From Armatimonadota bacterium (GTDB lineage: Bacteria; Armatimonadota; Fervidibacteria; Fervidibacterales; Fervidibacteraceae), in contig JANZZQ010000007.1 of the NCBI GenBank assembly GCA_026419315.1, positions 1 to 18,921 of the forward strand: DNA of 18,921 nucleotides, given 5' to 3'. How positions within the stretch are numbered: position 1 is the first letter of the stretch; every line of letters starts with the position of its first letter. The notes under the pieces were generated by a model. That model ran no database searches, had not been told where the DNA came from, and saw only the letters and a program-made list of their open reading frames with translations. The translations under genes were made by a program, and so were the position numbers. Positions 8,789-15,894 of this stretch are shown piece after piece.

Positions 8789-9475
8789 TCATTCAACAAA
8801 CCTGTAGCCGACACCGCGCACCGTTACTATTCGGCGTGGGTTTTTCGGGTCGGGTTCAATTTTCTCGCGAAGCCAATGGACGTGGACGTCAACGGTGTGT
8901 TGGTCAATGAACTCGCTTTGCCCCCATGCCAATTCAAGTAACTGTTCCCTTGACAAAACACGACCCTTGTTGAGCATCAAAACTTTCAGCAAAGAGAACT
9001 CTCGCGGCGCTAATGGTAGCTCCTTGCCGTCCAACTCAACTCGGTGTTCGGCGACATAAAGTGTCAAGTTGCCGCTTTGCAGGATTTCTGGTTCCTCACT
9101 AACGGCAACCATTTTTGCCCTCCGCAAAAGTGCTCTGACACGGGCGATTAATTCACGCATTGAGAAGGGCTTAACAACATAATCATCAGCTCCCAACTCC
9201 AAACCCAACACCTTGTCGTGCTCCTCCCCACGAGCTGTCAAGATGAGGATTGGCACCTTTGATTTTGCCCTTAGTGTCCTGCAGACTTCCCAGCCATCAA
9301 GTTTTGGGAGCATTAAGTCAAGGATGACCAGGTCGGGCTTTTCGGTCAGGGCGAGCCTAAGTCCTTCCTGCCCGTCGGTGGCGATACGAACTTGAAACCC
9401 CTCCTGCTTGAGCGCGTAGGCGATGGCTTGAGCCAGCGTCAATTCATCCTCAACGACAAGGATGCGCTCGTTCAT
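8789..9475 (-). CDS. phoB: PhoB-type OmpR-family response regulator
   Basis: A 228-residue regulator. The receiver domain (1-118) has the acidic pocket E9-D10-E11, the phospho-acceptor D53 in LDLMLPKLDGWEV, T80 and K102 (VVKPF). The winged-helix DNA-binding domain (about 134-228) has the OmpR-type elements APREFSLLKVLMLNKGRVLS, VDVHVHWLREKI and the end motif RIVTVRGVGYRFVE. The start was placed at ATG 9475 because AGGGGTGA lies 8 bases upstream. An in-frame start at 9505 would overlap arsC and lacks family support. The gene begins 7 bases after arsC ends, so the two are surely co-transcribed. Its likely target is the set of 11-bp repeats upstream of pstS. Other OmpR-family specificities are possible, but the neighbours favour phosphate control. 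Confidence 0.88.
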   Translation of the reverse strand: MNERILVVEDELTLAQAIAYALKQEGFQVRIATDGQEGLRLALTEKPDLVILDLMLPKLDGWEVCRTLRAKSKVPILILTARGEEHDKVLGLELGADDYVVKPFSMRELIARVRALLRRAKMVAVSEEPEILQSGNLTLYVAEHRVELDGKELPLAPREFSLLKVLMLNKGRVLSREQLLELAWGQSEFIDQHTVDVHVHWLREKIEPDPKNPRRIVTVRGVGYRFVE

Positions 9476-9482
9476 CGCAGAT

Positions 9483-9896
9483 TCACCCCTGCAATTGCGT
9501 GACAAGTTGACTGACCAATCTTTCTATTTCGTCGCGAACTTGACGAAATGCTCTCAACCGCTCACTTTCGCTGCCTTCCACTTTTGCGGGGTCAGGTAAG
9601 TTCCAATGCACTTTCGGAACCGGTAAAGGCAGTTGCGCGCATTCCGCATCAGCCTCTCCACAGACCGTGACAATCAGGTCAAAGGTTTTGGCGAAATCCA
9701 AATCAAAGGGTTTGGGAGTTTGACGGGAGATGTCAATACCCTTCTCTGCCATAACGGCAATTGCTAATGGGTGAACTGCTTCTTTGGGGTGGGTCCCAGC
9801 GCTGGAGGCTTCTATCCCCATCGCCCTTGCAAACCCTTCCGCCATTTGGCTTCGGGCGGAGTTTCCCGTGCAAACAAACAAAACTCGTTTCGGCAT
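9483..9896 (-). CDS. arsC: Thioredoxin-coupled arsenate reductase / low-molecular-weight tyrosine phosphatase family
   Basis: A 137-residue protein. The phosphate-binding loop CTGNSARS near the N-terminus gives the nucleophile C9 and R15 of the C-x5-R signature. Two further cysteines, C79 and C86 in VCGEADAEC, have the same 7-residue spacing as the redox pair of thioredoxin-type ArsC, and the LPDP motif supplies the usual general acid. This favours arsenate reductase over a plain phosphatase. The family reduces arsenate to arsenite in the cytoplasm using thioredoxin. It is the first gene of a minus-strand operon with phoB and phoR, and has a GAGGTGG ribosome site 5 bases before its ATG. No arsenite pump or ArsR is nearby. 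Its place in a phosphate operon suggests it deals with arsenate drawn in by high-affinity phosphate uptake. A role in phosphate signalling cannot be excluded. Confidence 0.85.
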   Translation of the reverse strand: MPKRVLFVCTGNSARSQMAEGFARAMGIEASSAGTHPKEAVHPLAIAVMAEKGIDISRQTPKPFDLDFAKTFDLIVTVCGEADAECAQLPLPVPKVHWNLPDPAKVEGSESERLRAFRQVRDEIERLVSQLVTQLQG

Positions 9897-9976
9897 TCAA
9901 ACCACCTCACAACGCGCGAAGCGATAAGCAAAGTCGTTGTTAATTTTGCGGCAGCAAAAAGAACCCGAAACGGACC

Positions 9977-10020
9977 TTAAACTCGCCTTAATCTTGCTTT
10001 GACTCCCAGTTTAAGTGTAA
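9977..10020 (+). promoter_or_regulatory. Candidate Pho box: four tandem 11-bp repeats
   Basis: Units start at 9977 (TTAAACTCGCC), 9988 (TTAATCTTGCT), 9999 (TTGACTCCCAG) and 10010 (TTTAAGTGTAA), exactly 11 bases apart. PhoB/PhoP-type regulators bind direct repeats with this 11-bp period, and the TTNAC-like core recalls the Bacillus-type half-site. The array lies between divergent arsC-phoB-phoR and pstS, 75 bases before the pstS start. The first three units are similar; the fourth is weaker. Assignment is inference from spacing, motif and context. Confidence 0.5.
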
Positions 10021-10094
10021 CAGGCAGAATGCAGAATGGTTGAAGAAAAGGCCTGCGACAAGCAGGTCGGAAACTAGAAGGAGGTTAAGATGCG

Positions 10095-11129
10095 ATGGAA
10101 AGGCGTTGGCGCAGTTTAATTAGCGCAGCGTTGCTCACCATCTTGGGGGCTTTGATAATTTTCACTGTCTCTGTGGTCAGCCAAACTCAAATTTCAGGTT
10201 CGGTCAAAATTGACGGTTCTTCAACCGTTTACCCGATCACCGAAGCGGTTGCCGAGGAGTTCCAAAAGCGTTACCCGAGAGTTAAAGTTATTATCGGAAT
10301 TTCTGGAACGGGTGGTGGATTCAAGAAGTTCGCTCGCGGTGAAACGGACATCAACAATGCTTCCCGACCAATCAGATCTTCCGAGGATGAAGAATGCCGC
10401 AAGAACGGTATCGCTTACATTGAATTGCCCGTTGCTTACGATGCTCTCGCCGTTGTTGTCAACCCCGCAAACAATTGGTGCGACTACTTGACTGTTAGTG
10501 AACTCAAGAAAATTTGGGAACCAGACGCTCAAGGCAAGGTCACCAATTGGTCGCAAATCCGTCAAGGCTTTCCGAACCGACCTTTGAAACTTTTCGGTCC
10601 GGGGACGGACAGTGGGACTTTTGAGTATTTCACGGAAGCGGTCGTTGGCAAAGCGGGTGCCAGCAGGGGTGATTACACTGCCAGTGAAGATGACAATGTT
10701 TTGGTCCACGGCGTCGCTTCCGATCCCAACGCTTTGGGCTACTTCGGTTTCGCTTACTACAAGGAAAACCAAAAGAGGCTTAAGGCTGTGGCAATTCAGC
10801 ATCCAGACTACAATGGCGGTAAGCCTTGCTTGCCTTCAGAGAAGGCGGTGATCGAAGGTCGCTATTACCTCTCCCGACCTCTGTTCATCTATGTGAGCCG
10901 TGAGGCTGCGGAGAGGCCCGAAGTTCGTGCCTTCGTTGAGTTCTACTTGCGAAATGCTAACAAACTGGTGAAAGAGGTCGGCTATGTCCCCTTACCGAAG
11001 CGTGCATACGAGTTGGCAATGGAGAGGTTTAGGAAGCGAATCGTTGGCTCAATGTTTGGCGCAAAGGGTGCACAAGTTGGTGTAACCATCCAAGAGTTGC
11101 TTGAACTTGAAGCGAAGAAGACAAGGTAA
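10095..11129 (+). CDS. pstS: Phosphate ABC transporter substrate-binding protein PstS
   Basis: A 344-residue exported protein with an N-terminal hydrophobic signal segment (about 8-28). Phosphate-contact motifs of the PBP-like family are present in order: DGSSTVYPIT, ISGTGGGFKKF, the DINNASRPI segment, and FGPGTDSGTFEYF with its Ser/Gly/Thr ligands. The protein would capture phosphate outside the membrane and pass it to PstC/PstA. The start is ATG at 10095 behind AGAAGGAGGT (10076-10085). The ATG at 10090 leads to a stop after nine codons and is rejected. The gene is divergent from arsC-phoB-phoR and faces the putative Pho box. It ends at its own hairpin terminator, and no pstC, pstA, pstB or phoU follows, so the transporter must be encoded elsewhere or PstS here serves mainly in sensing. 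A small stem (CCTGC/GCAGG) lies in the leader at 10052-10066. Confidence 0.92.
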   Translation: MERRWRSLISAALLTILGALIIFTVSVVSQTQISGSVKIDGSSTVYPITEAVAEEFQKRYPRVKVIIGISGTGGGFKKFARGETDINNASRPIRSSEDEECRKNGIAYIELPVAYDALAVVVNPANNWCDYLTVSELKKIWEPDAQGKVTNWSQIRQGFPNRPLKLFGPGTDSGTFEYFTEAVVGKAGASRGDYTASEDDNVLVHGVASDPNALGYFGFAYYKENQKRLKAVAIQHPDYNGGKPCLPSEKAVIEGRYYLSRPLFIYVSREAAERPEVRAFVEFYLRNANKLVKEVGYVPLPKRAYELAMERFRKRIVGSMFGAKGAQVGVTIQELLELEAKKTR

Positions 11130-11173
11130 ACCCCAAAGCGCCACCGTGCCGCCTCCCGCCCTGCCGCTTTGCG

Positions 11174-11208
11174 GGCTGCCAGCGACCGCTGGCAGCCTCC
11201 TTTGTTTT
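11174..11208 (+). terminator. Strong rho-independent terminator after pstS
   Basis: GGCTGCCAGCG (11174-11184) and CGCTGGCAGCC (11187-11197) are perfect 11-base arms, followed by TCCTTTGTTTT. It sits 45 bases after the pstS stop codon and about 100 bases before the ilvE start, making pstS a single-gene transcript. Confidence 0.85.
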
Positions 11209-11304
11209 GCGAAATTTATCTACCTTCAATCGCCGATGCCCAGTGGCAAAATTGTGTGCAGCCTATTAATGAATTTGCAAAGGCAGAATGGGGGGCTAAC
11301 GGGG

Positions 11305-12186
11305 ATGTCGACGGAACTCCTGGTGTGGATAAACGGTGAACTGGGGCCGAAGTCACAAGCCAAGGTATCGGTTTTTGACCACGGTTTCTTGTATGGCGAT
11401 GGGGTGTTTGAGGGCATTCGCTCTTACAACGGTAGGGTTTTCATGTTAGACGAACACTTGGACCGCCTTTACGAAAGCGCAAAATCAATTTGGCTGACCA
11501 TCCCGATGACTAAGGAGCAAATGAGGGAAGCCATCTTGCAAACTTTGCGCGCCAACAAGCTGAGGGACGCTTACATTCGCGTCATTGTCAGTCGCGGTGA
11601 AGGCGATTTAGGTTTAGACCCAAGAAAGTGTCAAAGGCCAAACATCGTTATCATCACCGACCGGATAGAGCTGTTCCCGAGCGAACTTTACGAGTGCGGA
11701 ATTGAGATGGTCACAGTTTCGGTTCGCCGAAATTCGCCCCAAGCCTTAAACCCCAACATCAAGTCCCTCAATTACTTGAACAACATCCTCGCAAAAATCG
11801 AAGCAATCAACGCAGGCAAACCCGAAGGTTTGATGTTGACCCTTGACGGTTATGTTGCTGAAGGGACTGGAGAAAACATTTTCATTGTCAAGAGGGGTTG
11901 GCTTTTCACGCCGCCAGCACACATGGGCATCTTGAAGGGTATCACAAGGCAAGTTGTGATGAAATTGGCGAGTGAGATGGGTCATCCCGTTCACGAAGCT
12001 GTCTTGACTTTACACGATGTTTACAACGCTGACGAATGCTTCATAACCGGCACGGCAGCGGAGATTGTCCCTGTGGTCAAACTCGACGGGCGAACCATCG
12101 GTGAAGGTGTGCCGGGCCCTGTCACGAAGGCTCTCATTCAGAGGTTCAAGGCGTATACTCAGCAAACAGGTGTGCCGATTGATTAA
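11305..12186 (+). CDS. ilvE: Branched-chain amino acid aminotransferase (fold-type IV PLP enzyme)
   Basis: A 293-residue enzyme. It transfers the amino group between 2-oxoglutarate/glutamate and the keto acids of leucine, isoleucine and valine in the cytoplasm. Family motifs are clear: VSVFDHGFLYGDGVFEGIR (21-39), the arginine in AYIRVIVSRGEGDLGLDP, the PLP lysine K153 in NIKSLNYLNN, and EGTGENIF (186-193) in the usual catalytic-loop position. FITGTAAEIVPV near 246-258 binds the cofactor phosphate. The length fits the short bacterial/archaeal IlvE group. The reading frame is open much further upstream to 11101, but that part overlaps pstS and crosses the pstS terminator. ATG 11305, with a G-rich site at 11290-11295, gives the family N-terminus (VWINGELG). 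D-amino-acid aminotransferase is a relative, but the DHGFLYGDGVFEG pattern favours IlvE. Confidence 0.9.
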   Translation: MSTELLVWINGELGPKSQAKVSVFDHGFLYGDGVFEGIRSYNGRVFMLDEHLDRLYESAKSIWLTIPMTKEQMREAILQTLRANKLRDAYIRVIVSRGEGDLGLDPRKCQRPNIVIITDRIELFPSELYECGIEMVTVSVRRNSPQALNPNIKSLNYLNNILAKIEAINAGKPEGLMLTLDGYVAEGTGENIFIVKRGWLFTPPAHMGILKGITRQVVMKLASEMGHPVHEAVLTLHDVYNADECFITGTAAEIVPVVKLDGRTIGEGVPGPVTKALIQRFKAYTQQTGVPID

Positions 12187-12189
12187 ATG

Positions 12190-12223
12190 GCTGAAATTAT
12201 TGGCGGCTCGGTGAAATTTCGGC
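12190..12223 (+). terminator. Possible weak terminator hairpin after ilvE
   Basis: GCTGAAATT and AATTTCGGC form a 9-bp stem with one G-T wobble and a 16-base loop, starting just after the ilvE stop codon. There is no clean T run, so confidence is low. Confidence 0.25.
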
Positions 12224-12320
12224 TTGAAACTCGTTGCTTTGTGATAGCGTCTATACCTATGCGAAGAGTCAGTTAGTGCCCTTTCCTTGTGGCGAAAGGC
12301 ATGGCAAACTTTAAGGCGAA

Positions 12321-12372
12321 GGTGGTGGCAGAGAGGTTGCCATCATCTCAGATGCTCGGTTCGCCGAGCATC
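12321..12372 (+). promoter_or_regulatory. Two consecutive hairpins in the clpC leader
   Basis: Hairpin 1 pairs GGTGGTGGCA (12321-12330) with TGCCATCATC (12338-12347): ten pairs including two G-U. Hairpin 2 pairs GATGCTCGG (12351-12359) with CCGAGCATC (12364-12372) around a TTCG loop: nine perfect pairs. Hairpin 2 ends only a few bases before the AAAGGAGAG ribosome site (about 12377) of clpC. No T run follows, so it is not a terminator. It does not match CIRCE, and no CtsR-type heptad repeat was recognised. Control of clpC mRNA translation or stability, or a protein operator, is inferred. Confidence 0.5.
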
Positions 12373-12392
12373 GGTAAAAGGAGAGAACGACG

Positions 12393-14897
12393 ATGTTATG
12401 GGAACGCTATACTGAACGAGCACGAAAGGTGATGCTTCACGCCGAAGATTGGGCTATAAAGTTGCGTTCGCCTTACATTTCATCCGAACACATTTTGCTT
12501 GGATTGCTCGAAGAGGAGGACACACTTGCTGTTCAGATACTGGAGCGGCTTGGCGTTGACATTCACAGGTTGAGAGCTGAGCTGGAAAGCCAACTGAGGG
12601 CGCAGGCGCCTGCACACCATCCCGTTGGTTCTCCTACTTTGACTTCACCTGCAAAGCAAGTTCTCATTCGCGCAGCAGACGAAGCGAGGTCAATGAACGA
12701 TAGCCATATTGACACTGCTCACTTGCTTCTCGGTTTGCTGAAGGAGAAGCAAGGGTTGGCAGCGAAAATTCTCGCCAAATACAATGTCCGATACGAGGAC
12801 GTTAGAAGGCGCCTTTACGACATGAAAGCGGACCAGATGGAAGGGGTGACCCCTCACTTCCGAAAGCGAACTAACACGCCTGCCCTTGATGCCTTCAGTC
12901 GCGATTTGACCCAATTGGCAATTGAAGGCAAGTTGGACCCAGTGATTGGAAGGGAAACGGAGATTGAGCGCGTAATTCAAATCCTCTGTCGCCGAACCAA
13001 AAACAACCCGGTTTTGGTTGGTGACGCTGGAGTTGGCAAGACAGCCATAGTGGAAGGTTTGGCTCAAAAAATTGTCAACCGTGAAACTCCGGAAATCCTT
13101 CACGATAAGCGGCTTGTGGCTTTGGACTTAGCCGCTATAGTTGCCGGCACAAAGTATCGCGGTGAATTTGAAGAGCGGATGAAGCGGATAATGAACGAAA
13201 TCCGCCAGTCGCAAGGTCAGATCATCGTCTTCATTGACGAGCTCCACACAATTGTCGGAGCCGGTGCTGCTGAGGGCGCGATAGACGCATCGAACATCCT
13301 CAAACCCGCTCTGGCTCGCGGCGAACTTCGTTGCATTGGCGCGACCACTTTGGAAGAGTATCGCCGCTACATTGAAAAGCACTCCGCATTGGAGCGACGC
13401 TTCCAACCTGTCTATGTTTCTGAGCCAACTTTGGAGCAGACAATTGAAATCTTGAGGGGCTTGAGAACTACCTACGAGACATTTCATCGCGTTCAGATTG
13501 ATGATCGCGCTTTGATTGCCGCCTCGCGGTTAGCCCAGCGCTACATCACAGACCGAAGATTGCCGGATAAGGCAATAGATGTCCTTGACGAAGCATGCGC
13601 CCGCGTCAAATTGAGGCATTCCTCGCCTCCAAGGGAAATTCGCATTCTGAGCCAAGAAATAGAGAGGCTGAAGATGGAAAGGGACCGTGCAATACAGGAA
13701 AACGACTTTGAACGAGCCAATGTGTTGCGACAGCGAATACAACAGTTGCACGAGCAGTTGGAGGAATTGAACCAAGAGTGGCGCGATAGGTCCCTTGAAG
13801 ATGTTCCGACCGTTACTGAAGAGGATGTTGCAAAGGTTGTCTCTGAATGGACTGGCGTCCCTGTTTCCCGACTCACCGAAGATGAAACTCGCAGGTTGCT
13901 CCGCATGGAGGATTTCCTCAAGCAGCGGGTTGTTGGTCAGGACGAAGCGATCAATGTTATTGCGCGAGCCATTCGCCGCGCCCGTGCAGGTTTGAAGGAC
14001 CCGAGGCGACCTACTGGCGTTTTCGTTTTCCTCGGGCCAACGGGAGTTGGCAAAACTTTGCTGGCACGGGCGTTGGCTGAATTCCTCTTCGGGACCGAAG
14101 ACGCCCTCGTTCGCATTGACATGAGCGAATACACTGAGCCGCACACTGTTTCGCGGCTTGTCGGTGCCCCACCAGGTTATGTTGGCTACGAGGAAGGAGG
14201 TCAGTTGACTGAGGCTGTTCGGCGCCGACCCTTCTGCGTCGTTTTGCTTGACGAATTTGACCGCGCTCACCCTCAAGTAACGAACATCCTACTCCAAATC
14301 ATGGACGAAGGCCGATTGACAGACGCTCAAGGAAGAACTGTTGACTTCCGCAACGCAATCCTTATCATGACAAGCAACATCGGCTATCGGGGCTTCCAAC
14401 ACGAATTGAGCGAATCAAGGTTAGGCTTTAAGCCTGAAGAGGACGAAGCCTTGGAGCGCAAAGTTTTCATGGAGATGGATAAGCGAATGCGCAAACTCTA
14501 CGAAGAACGATTTAGCGCCGAATTCCGCAACAGGGTTGACGAGGTTGTTGTCTTCCGACCTCTTCAAAGAGACCATGTGTTGCAAATCGTTGACATCGAA
14601 TTGCGTCCTGTCAAGGAAGAGTTGGCTCAGAAAAACATCAGCTTGGTTCTCACCGATGCTGCAAGGGAGCGGCTTGCTGACTTGGGCTACGATAAATACT
14701 ACGGTGCTCGACCGCTCAGGCGGACCATCCAAAACCGTGTGACTGATCCCCTCTCCGAAAAGATTCTTGCCGGTGAAGTCCGCGAAGGCGACACTGTCGT
14801 CATTGATTGCGACCCAGCAACTGGAGAAATCATCCTCAAAGTTGGGACAATGGAATTGGCAGGGGTAGGCAGTCCGGAAGAAATCAACTCGAATTAG
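12393..14897 (+). CDS. clpC: ATP-dependent Clp protease ATP-binding subunit ClpC
   Basis: An 834-residue Hsp100 unfoldase. Two Clp_N repeats lie at 1-145. AAA domain 1 has Walker A GDAGVGKT (210-217) and Walker B FIDE (280-283). A middle region carries a UVR motif at about 434-452 (ENDFERANVLRQRIQQL), which separates ClpC from ClpB and ClpA. AAA domain 2 has Walker A GPTGVGKT (548-555), the GYVGYEEGGQLTEAVRRRP pore segment and Walker B VVLLDEFD. An LGF tripeptide at 677-679 fits the ClpP-docking loop, so it should feed substrates to ClpP. The C-terminal D2 small domain is complete (YYGARPLRRTIQ). The start is ATG 12393 behind AAAGGAGAG. There is no mcsA, mcsB or ctsR beside it, unlike the Bacillus operon, so adaptor and regulator systems probably differ. 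The two leader hairpins suggest separate control. Confidence 0.95.
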   Translation: MLWERYTERARKVMLHAEDWAIKLRSPYISSEHILLGLLEEEDTLAVQILERLGVDIHRLRAELESQLRAQAPAHHPVGSPTLTSPAKQVLIRAADEARSMNDSHIDTAHLLLGLLKEKQGLAAKILAKYNVRYEDVRRRLYDMKADQMEGVTPHFRKRTNTPALDAFSRDLTQLAIEGKLDPVIGRETEIERVIQILCRRTKNNPVLVGDAGVGKTAIVEGLAQKIVNRETPEILHDKRLVALDLAAIVAGTKYRGEFEERMKRIMNEIRQSQGQIIVFIDELHTIVGAGAAEGAIDASNILKPALARGELRCIGATTLEEYRRYIEKHSALERRFQPVYVSEPTLEQTIEILRGLRTTYETFHRVQIDDRALIAASRLAQRYITDRRLPDKAIDVLDEACARVKLRHSSPPREIRILSQEIERLKMERDRAIQENDFERANVLRQRIQQLHEQLEELNQEWRDRSLEDVPTVTEEDVAKVVSEWTGVPVSRLTEDETRRLLRMEDFLKQRVVGQDEAINVIARAIRRARAGLKDPRRPTGVFVFLGPTGVGKTLLARALAEFLFGTEDALVRIDMSEYTEPHTVSRLVGAPPGYVGYEEGGQLTEAVRRRPFCVVLLDEFDRAHPQVTNILLQIMDEGRLTDAQGRTVDFRNAILIMTSNIGYRGFQHELSESRLGFKPEEDEALERKVFMEMDKRMRKLYEERFSAEFRNRVDEVVVFRPLQRDHVLQIVDIELRPVKEELAQKNISLVLTDAARERLADLGYDKYYGARPLRRTIQNRVTDPLSEKILAGEVREGDTVVIDCDPATGEIILKVGTMELAGVGSPEEINSN

Positions 14898-15478
14898 GAA
14901 AACCATCGGTGAAACGAGGCTGAGCGTCCAGCGGGATTTTTGAATTGGGGCTATTCCAGTTTTTGTTACGGCTTCGTTCCCACGTGCCTCTGTTTTTCGA
15001 CGTGGGCTTCCCGAGCACCAACTCCTCCCGGCTACTTGCAAGGGTGAAGTTACTGCCAAGCCAAAAGTTGCTCGGTGCGTTTGTAGGGGTAGAAAACTGC
15101 CGGAAATTTGCTGGGGTTCTATCTGCTCCTGATTTTCACCGGCTGAAACCGGTGCCCCCGAAAAAAATCGCGTTAGCAAATGTGGGGCGAAGACCAGCCT
15201 ACAGCGTGATTGGGAAGGACGGTCTGCTGGCGGCCACGCCTCAAAATCCCCAACGGGCGGAAGTGAACATTTGACAACGAAGCTTGCAAAGGAACGAACC
15301 GGTTTTTCAGCGAATTCGGCTCATTCCGAACCGCAATCCATCGGAGCGATGGTTTCACGCTTTTGTGCTGTTTCATTAACCCCTCACGGTTAGTTGCAAT
15401 TCAGTTCAAGCCAAACTGCTAAGTCCGCCTTTAGCCCAGAAGCAGTGGCAGGGAGGCGTTTTGCTTCGCTCCCACTCG
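14898..15478. other. Non-coding gap with a cluster of palindromes
   Basis: No convincing gene was found in these 581 bases. It holds several short inverted repeats: CCCACGT/ACGTGGG at 14979-15006 (possible clpC terminator, but no T run), CACCGG/CCGGTG at 15137-15154, TTCGG/CCGAA at 15315-15330, and CCATCG/CGATGG at 15338-15352 with a 3-base loop. GGGAG/CTCCC at 15451-15473 could end the minus-strand zinc-ribbon gene. Open frames crossing it have no family-like residues. Confidence 0.6.
15451..15473 (-). terminator. Possible terminator of the zinc-ribbon gene
   Basis: GGGAG and CTCCC flank a 13-base centre, with further partial pairing of flanking AGTG and ACT. It lies a few bases past the zinc-ribbon stop codon on the minus strand. 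No clear T run follows. Confidence 0.3.
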
Positions 15479-15697
15479 TTATCGCTTGCTAACCCATCTA
15501 CCGATTTTGCTCAACCAGTTGCCGAGCCAGTCGGGAACTTTAACCAGCGGCATTTCGTAGCCACAATTGGGGCACTTAATCAGCAGCCGGCAATTGCCCT
15601 TGAGTGGACATTGCTGGCAAATTGTTGTCCTCGCTTCATCTATCTTGAACTGGAACCCGCATAGCGGGCAAGTTACTTTCTCGTTCTTTTCAGCCAT
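15479..15697 (-). CDS. Small seven-cysteine zinc-ribbon protein
   Basis: A 72-residue protein with seven cysteines: CPLCGF (C10, C13), CQQCPLKGNC (C27, C30, C36) and CPNCGY (C42, C45). The outer CPxCG knuckles form a standard zinc ribbon. The inner cluster of three cysteines could bind a second metal or take part in redox chemistry. The last 20 residues (VPDWLGNWLSKIGRWVSKR) form a tryptophan-rich, basic amphipathic helix suited to membrane or nucleic-acid contact. Small proteins of this general layout occur in many bacteria, but I cannot name the function. The start was placed at ATG 15697, with GGTGG upstream; a GTG four codons earlier is possible. The next minus-strand gene upstream, the glycosidase candidate, ends 195 bases away. 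Confidence 0.75.
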   Translation of the reverse strand: MAEKNEKVTCPLCGFQFKIDEARTTICQQCPLKGNCRLLIKCPNCGYEMPLVKVPDWLGNWLSKIGRWVSKR

Positions 15698-15822
15698 CGC
15701 TTTCACCACCGTGCTTTACTGCATGTTTGATGGCTCCTGCTATTGACGGCAATTGGAGAGTTGTGCTCCCACACGACCACAAAAACCGTTTTGTAGGTCA
15801 TGAGGGCAGCGCTCTCTTAAAG

Positions 15823-15894
15823 GTTTCGCCCGAAACGCTTGACGCCAACCCAAATTTAGGCTCGTCAAATTTTTCGCCCTCCGAAACCGCTTTC
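15823..15894 (-). repeat. Two copies of a short dispersed repeat after the glycosidase candidate
   Basis: Written on the plus strand, GTTTCGCCCGAAACGCTT starts at 15823 and TTTCGCCCTCCGAAACCGCT starts at 15872. They share TTTCGCCC followed by an AAAC-x-GCTT-like end. The second overlaps the stop codon of the gene ending at 15893. The first can also form a small hairpin (GTTTC/GAAAC). A third related copy lies at 16928-16950. Confidence 0.4.

Noticed and set aside
8608..8814. A 68-codon minus-strand frame in the phoB-phoR gap
   Set aside because: It overlaps the end of phoB, has no recognisable motif and no convincing ribosome site.
9476..9505. Ten-residue N-terminal extension of phoB
   Set aside because: It overlaps arsC, while the ATG at 9475 has a good ribosome site and gives the standard receiver-domain start.
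11101..11304. N-terminal extension of ilvE
   Set aside because: It overlaps the end of pstS and runs through the pstS terminator; the family N-terminus begins at 11305.
12351..12372. clpC leader hairpin as a CIRCE element or a terminator
   Set aside because: The arms do not match the CIRCE arms TTAGCACTC/GAGTGCTAA, and no T run follows.
13530..14276. A 248-codon open frame on the minus strand inside clpC
   Set aside because: It lies fully antisense to conserved AAA domain 2 coding sequence, and its residues show no domain. It is a shadow of clpC codon usage.
14421..15179. A 252-codon open frame on the minus strand over the end of clpC and the following gap
   Set aside because: Half is antisense to clpC and the rest crosses the palindrome-rich gap. 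No family motif or ribosome site was seen.
14945..15274. A 109-codon plus-strand frame after clpC
   Set aside because: It spans two palindromes, has low-complexity basic residues and resembles no family. It is more likely non-coding.
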